DNA of 64,000 nucleotides from CAWGXG01 sp963826505 (GTDB lineage Bacteria > Chloroflexota > Anaerolineae > Aggregatilineales > Aggregatilineaceae). The notes below the pieces were generated by a model, which made no database searches, was not told where the DNA came from, and worked only from the letters and a program-made list of their open reading frames with translations. Location of the stretch: assembly GCA_963826505.1 (NCBI GenBank), contig CAWGXG010000003.1, positions 62,001 through 126,000 on the forward strand, read 5' to 3'. Made by a program: the position numbers and the translations under genes. Below are positions 61,967-64,000 of the stretch, piece after piece. The stretch's first letter is position 1; each line of letters starts with the position of its first letter.

Positions 61967-62367
61967 TCGCACGACTGGCGATTCTGGGGACACTCGCCGT
62001 GCTGGGCGTGTTCGCGTATGCCCAGTTCAGGTACTGGCAGATCAGGCGCGCGGCGCTCATCGCGCCCGCCGATCCGCTGTTGGTGATACGGCGGCCCAAC
62101 ACGCCCACCATCCTGTACTTCACGACGCCGGTCTGTGTCCCATGCCGCACGCAGCAGCGTCCGGCCCTGCTGCGCCTGCAATCCGAGCTCGGCGACGGCG
62201 TGCAGGTGATCGAAGTCAATGCGATGGAACAGACCGACGCGGCGGATCGGTGGGGCGTGATGAGCATCCCGACCACCTTCATTCTGGATCGGAACGGCAC
62301 ACCGCGTAACGTGAATTATGGCGTCGCAAGCGTGGATAAACTGCGCGGGCAGCTGCAAGGCTTATAG
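61963..62367 (+). CDS. Membrane-anchored thioredoxin
   Basis: 134 residues. One N-terminal membrane segment (LAILGTLAVLGVFAYAQF), then a thioredoxin domain with redox site CVPC (TTPVCVPCRTQQRPAL) and cis-Pro loop VMSIPTTFILDRNG. GTG 61963 overlaps the DUF4395 stop as GTGA, so the two proteins are translated together. Probably a redox pair with DUF4395, located outside the membrane or at its face. Confidence 0.9.
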   Translation: MIARLAILGTLAVLGVFAYAQFRYWQIRRAALIAPADPLLVIRRPNTPTILYFTTPVCVPCRTQQRPALLRLQSELGDGVQVIEVNAMEQTDAADRWGVMSIPTTFILDRNGTPRNVNYGVASVDKLRGQLQGL

Positions 62368-62388
62368 TTGCCCGCCGCACAGGGGCGG

Positions 62389-63117
62389 TCAGCGCGTGTC
62401 TTCGGCGAGGGCCGTCTTCAGAATGGCGGTGAAGGCTTCTGGCGCGCGCAGATTCGCGACGCGCAGCCGGACGCCTTCGGGCAGGGCGGCGTGTTCTTCG
62501 CTGGTGGGATCGGCCAGTTGATCGGCGATGCGCCCCGAGTCGCGCACGGTTACGAGTGTGTTGCCCTCGCGCGCATGGGCCAGCACTTCCTGAAACACAA
62601 TCTGCCCACCGTTGATGATCAGCGCCAGACCGGGCAGTCCGCAGCCGCGCAGCATGCCCACCAGCAGCGGCAACTCAGCACCAAAGTCGTCACAGTCGAC
62701 CAGCGCGAAATGGGTGTGATCGGGGTTGAGCGGGATGCGGTCTTCGCTCCAGGCAGGGCCGCCGGGATACAGCACGTAGCGGTAAGGCGTCACGCCCACC
62801 AGGGGAAACGTCCCGCCGATCGCACGGCGAGCTTCGCCCAGTACGCGGGGAACTCCAGCCTGCGTGCCGCCGTCGACTACCAACAGGCGACGTTCCTCGG
62901 CCAGCGGCGCCAGCCCCCTGGTGAGGAAATCGCGCACGGCGCTGAGCAGTTCGGTTTCCATATTGCCCGCGCCGCCATGCACGACGACGATGCCCGCGTA
63001 AGGCGGCAGTCCCAGCGCGGAGAGCACCCGTTGAGGCGCGGCCGATGGGCTTACCAGGATCGCACGCGCGCTGCGCTGCGCGTCGAACTGGATCGAAAAC
63101 AAGGTGTCGATGTCCAT
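62389..63117 (-). CDS. LSDAT/SLOG-domain protein
   Basis: 242 residues. GIVVVHGGAGNMETELLSAV, RRLLVVDGGTQAGVPRVLGE and PLVGVTPYRYVLYPGG followed by PDHTHFALVD match the prokaryotic LSDAT branch of the SLOG superfamily, related to TRPM channel N-termini. SLOG domains bind nucleotide-derived ligands and occur in conflict systems. No effector domain is fused here. Convergent with the thioredoxin gene. Confidence 0.8.
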   Translation of the reverse strand: MDIDTLFSIQFDAQRSARAILVSPSAAPQRVLSALGLPPYAGIVVVHGGAGNMETELLSAVRDFLTRGLAPLAEERRLLVVDGGTQAGVPRVLGEARRAIGGTFPLVGVTPYRYVLYPGGPAWSEDRIPLNPDHTHFALVDCDDFGAELPLLVGMLRGCGLPGLALIINGGQIVFQEVLAHAREGNTLVTVRDSGRIADQLADPTSEEHAALPEGVRLRVANLRAPEAFTAILKTALAEDTR

Positions 63118-63407
63118 GTCTGCCGTCCTTACGCCCCCCGCAGGCTCTTTCAGGACCTGAACGTAGGCTCTCTTTCAGATTGTCGGGCAAGATTGTGCCC
63201 TATCAGCCCCCAGTATTCGGGGGGATGGCCCGATACGCTCGCCAGACCAGTACCCGAGCCCGGTAACGGGCATTATAGCCTCACACGCGCTCATGCGCAC
63301 ATCCGGCGCACAGGCCTTTTTAGCTTTTGTTCACAACCGTGATACCCCCCTGAGGCGCAAACCGAGTTAAAATCTACAGTGTGCGACTATTCCGCCGCAC
63401 ATGGATC
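63118..63407. promoter_or_regulatory. Divergent intergenic region
   Basis: 290 bases. A minus-strand TATAAT lies at 63272-63277, with a weak -35 box, for the LSDAT gene. Hairpins GCCCG/CGGGC and CCCCC/GGGGG lie near 63260 and 63212. A plus-strand promoter is not clear. Confidence 0.35.
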
Positions 63408-64000
63408 ATGAGCCATACGAAATCAGGCAAGCAAATGAACGCCCCACAACAAATCACTGAAGCTAACACTGCTGTCGACTTTCTGCGCGAGCAGATGAAC
63501 GAAATCGATCACAAGATTGCCCGGCTTGAAGCTGGCGTGACGACCTGCGAGGACTGTCTGGAATCCGACAGCTTGCAGCGCATGCTGCACGCCGCCGCGA
63601 CAGAACGCGATCTACTCCACGAACTGCTGATGCACCAGCTCAACGGCGAGGCAGTCTCGCTGGAAGCGGCCATCATCGAGCACTCGCACCGGGGCGGACG
63701 CGAAGCCGGACTGCTGCGCGCCAATTGGCGGCGCGGACAGCCGACCCCGCCCGCGTACTGGGAAATGGAGATCAAGCAAGCCTTCTACGCCGAACTGCTG
63801 CGACGCTGGCACGTCTGGGAGACCGAAGGTCCGCACCACACATACCCGCGCAGCGCGGCGGCGGTTCAGTTGGTCACCGGGCCAGATGGCGCACCCGTCT
63901 ACAACCATCCCTGGTATCTGCCGCCCAATGGCAGCGGCAATCACCGTAAGGAAACAGAACATCATACAGAGGACCCGCTGGCCGCGCTTGAAGCGCAGAT
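63408..64000 (+). CDS. Hypothetical protein, 3' end outside window
   Basis: Open from ATG 63408 (or ATG 63435 in the same frame) to the end of the window, about 197 residues so far. A charged coiled coil opens the protein (FLREQMNEIDHKIARLEAG) with a possible Cys pair (TCEDC), then AAATERDLLHELLMHQLNGE. A Trp-rich region follows (YAELLRRWHVWETEG, NHPWYLPPNGSG). No family recognised. It is divergent from the LSDAT gene. Confidence 0.75.
   Translation, partial: MSHTKSGKQMNAPQQITEANTAVDFLREQMNEIDHKIARLEAGVTTCEDCLESDSLQRMLHAAATERDLLHELLMHQLNGEAVSLEAAIIEHSHRGGREAGLLRANWRRGQPTPPAYWEMEIKQAFYAELLRRWHVWETEGPHHTYPRSAAAVQLVTGPDGAPVYNHPWYLPPNGSGNHRKETEHHTEDPLAALEAQ

Overview
The window is GC-rich, densely packed chromosomal DNA, most likely from a Chloroflexota bacterium of the Anaerolineae type. 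This is an inference from content: long Thr/Pro-rich extracytoplasmic tails, membrane Ser/Thr kinases with outer domains, PD40 propellers, a TIR-WD40 giant, and quinone genes of the ubiX/ubiD/ubiA/ubiE kind. No rRNA, tRNA, CRISPR array or complete insertion sequence was recognised. At least six genes are broken by single-base indels, often beside G/C runs. Some of these may be assembly errors.

Layout. 1-4.7 kb: the 3' end of glgB, a large class A penicillin-binding protein, and a small PH-domain pair. 5.2-12.1 kb: a YeiH-type exporter (frameshifted), a membrane Ser/Thr kinase, an operon of PII-like protein, glycosyltransferase, TlpA-like thioredoxin and EamA transporter, and a CPA2 antiporter. 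12.3-22.7 kb: a long minus-strand run holding ubiD, ubiA, ubiE and ubiX, the late menaquinone-type genes. Inside it lie an ABC transporter whose binding protein is fused to a cytochrome c, a nuclease-like gene, an SGNH hydrolase, a DinB protein and a molbindin. 23.1-33.6 kb: trxB with a hairpin leader, GH13 and GH1 glycosidases, a LysE exporter, a PD40 propeller, a lipoprotein, Nudix and GNAT enzymes, and asnS. 33.7-41.8 kb: a 1411-residue YfhO-flippase fusion, a HepT/MntA toxin-antitoxin pair, a dolichol-phosphate-mannose-synthase-like transferase, an ASCH protein, an orphan ABC ATPase and a lipase. 41.9-43.9 kb: a sparsely coding island with an excisionase-like HTH gene, terminators, hairpins and small ORFs. 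44-48.4 kb: a response regulator, rtcB (frameshifted), a membrane protein and a padR-hydrolase pair. 48.6-51.5 kb: a TIR-TM-WD40 protein with 15 WD repeats, divergent from padR across a palindromic operator. 51.6-60.9 kb: XdhC, bL9, a RodZ-like protein, an ArsR-type regulator, a degenerate receiver, two GNAT-type proteins and a secreted PPC-like protein. 61.2-64 kb: a strong promoter and a structured leader before a DUF4395-thioredoxin operon, an LSDAT/SLOG protein and a truncated coiled-coil gene.

How the genes fit together. The clearest themes are quinone and respiratory maturation (ubiD/A/E/X, cytochrome fusion), thiol redox (trxB, TlpA-like, DUF4395-Trx), glycan metabolism and export (glgB, GH13, GH1, YfhO-flippase, two GT2 enzymes), and conflict or stress signalling (HepT/MntA, TIR-WD40, SLOG protein, RtcB). 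The best candidates for something undescribed are the binding protein-cytochrome c fusion in the quinone operon, the structured leader at 61.26-61.48 kb, the TIR-WD40 locus with its PadR operator, and the low-coding island at 41.9-43.9 kb.
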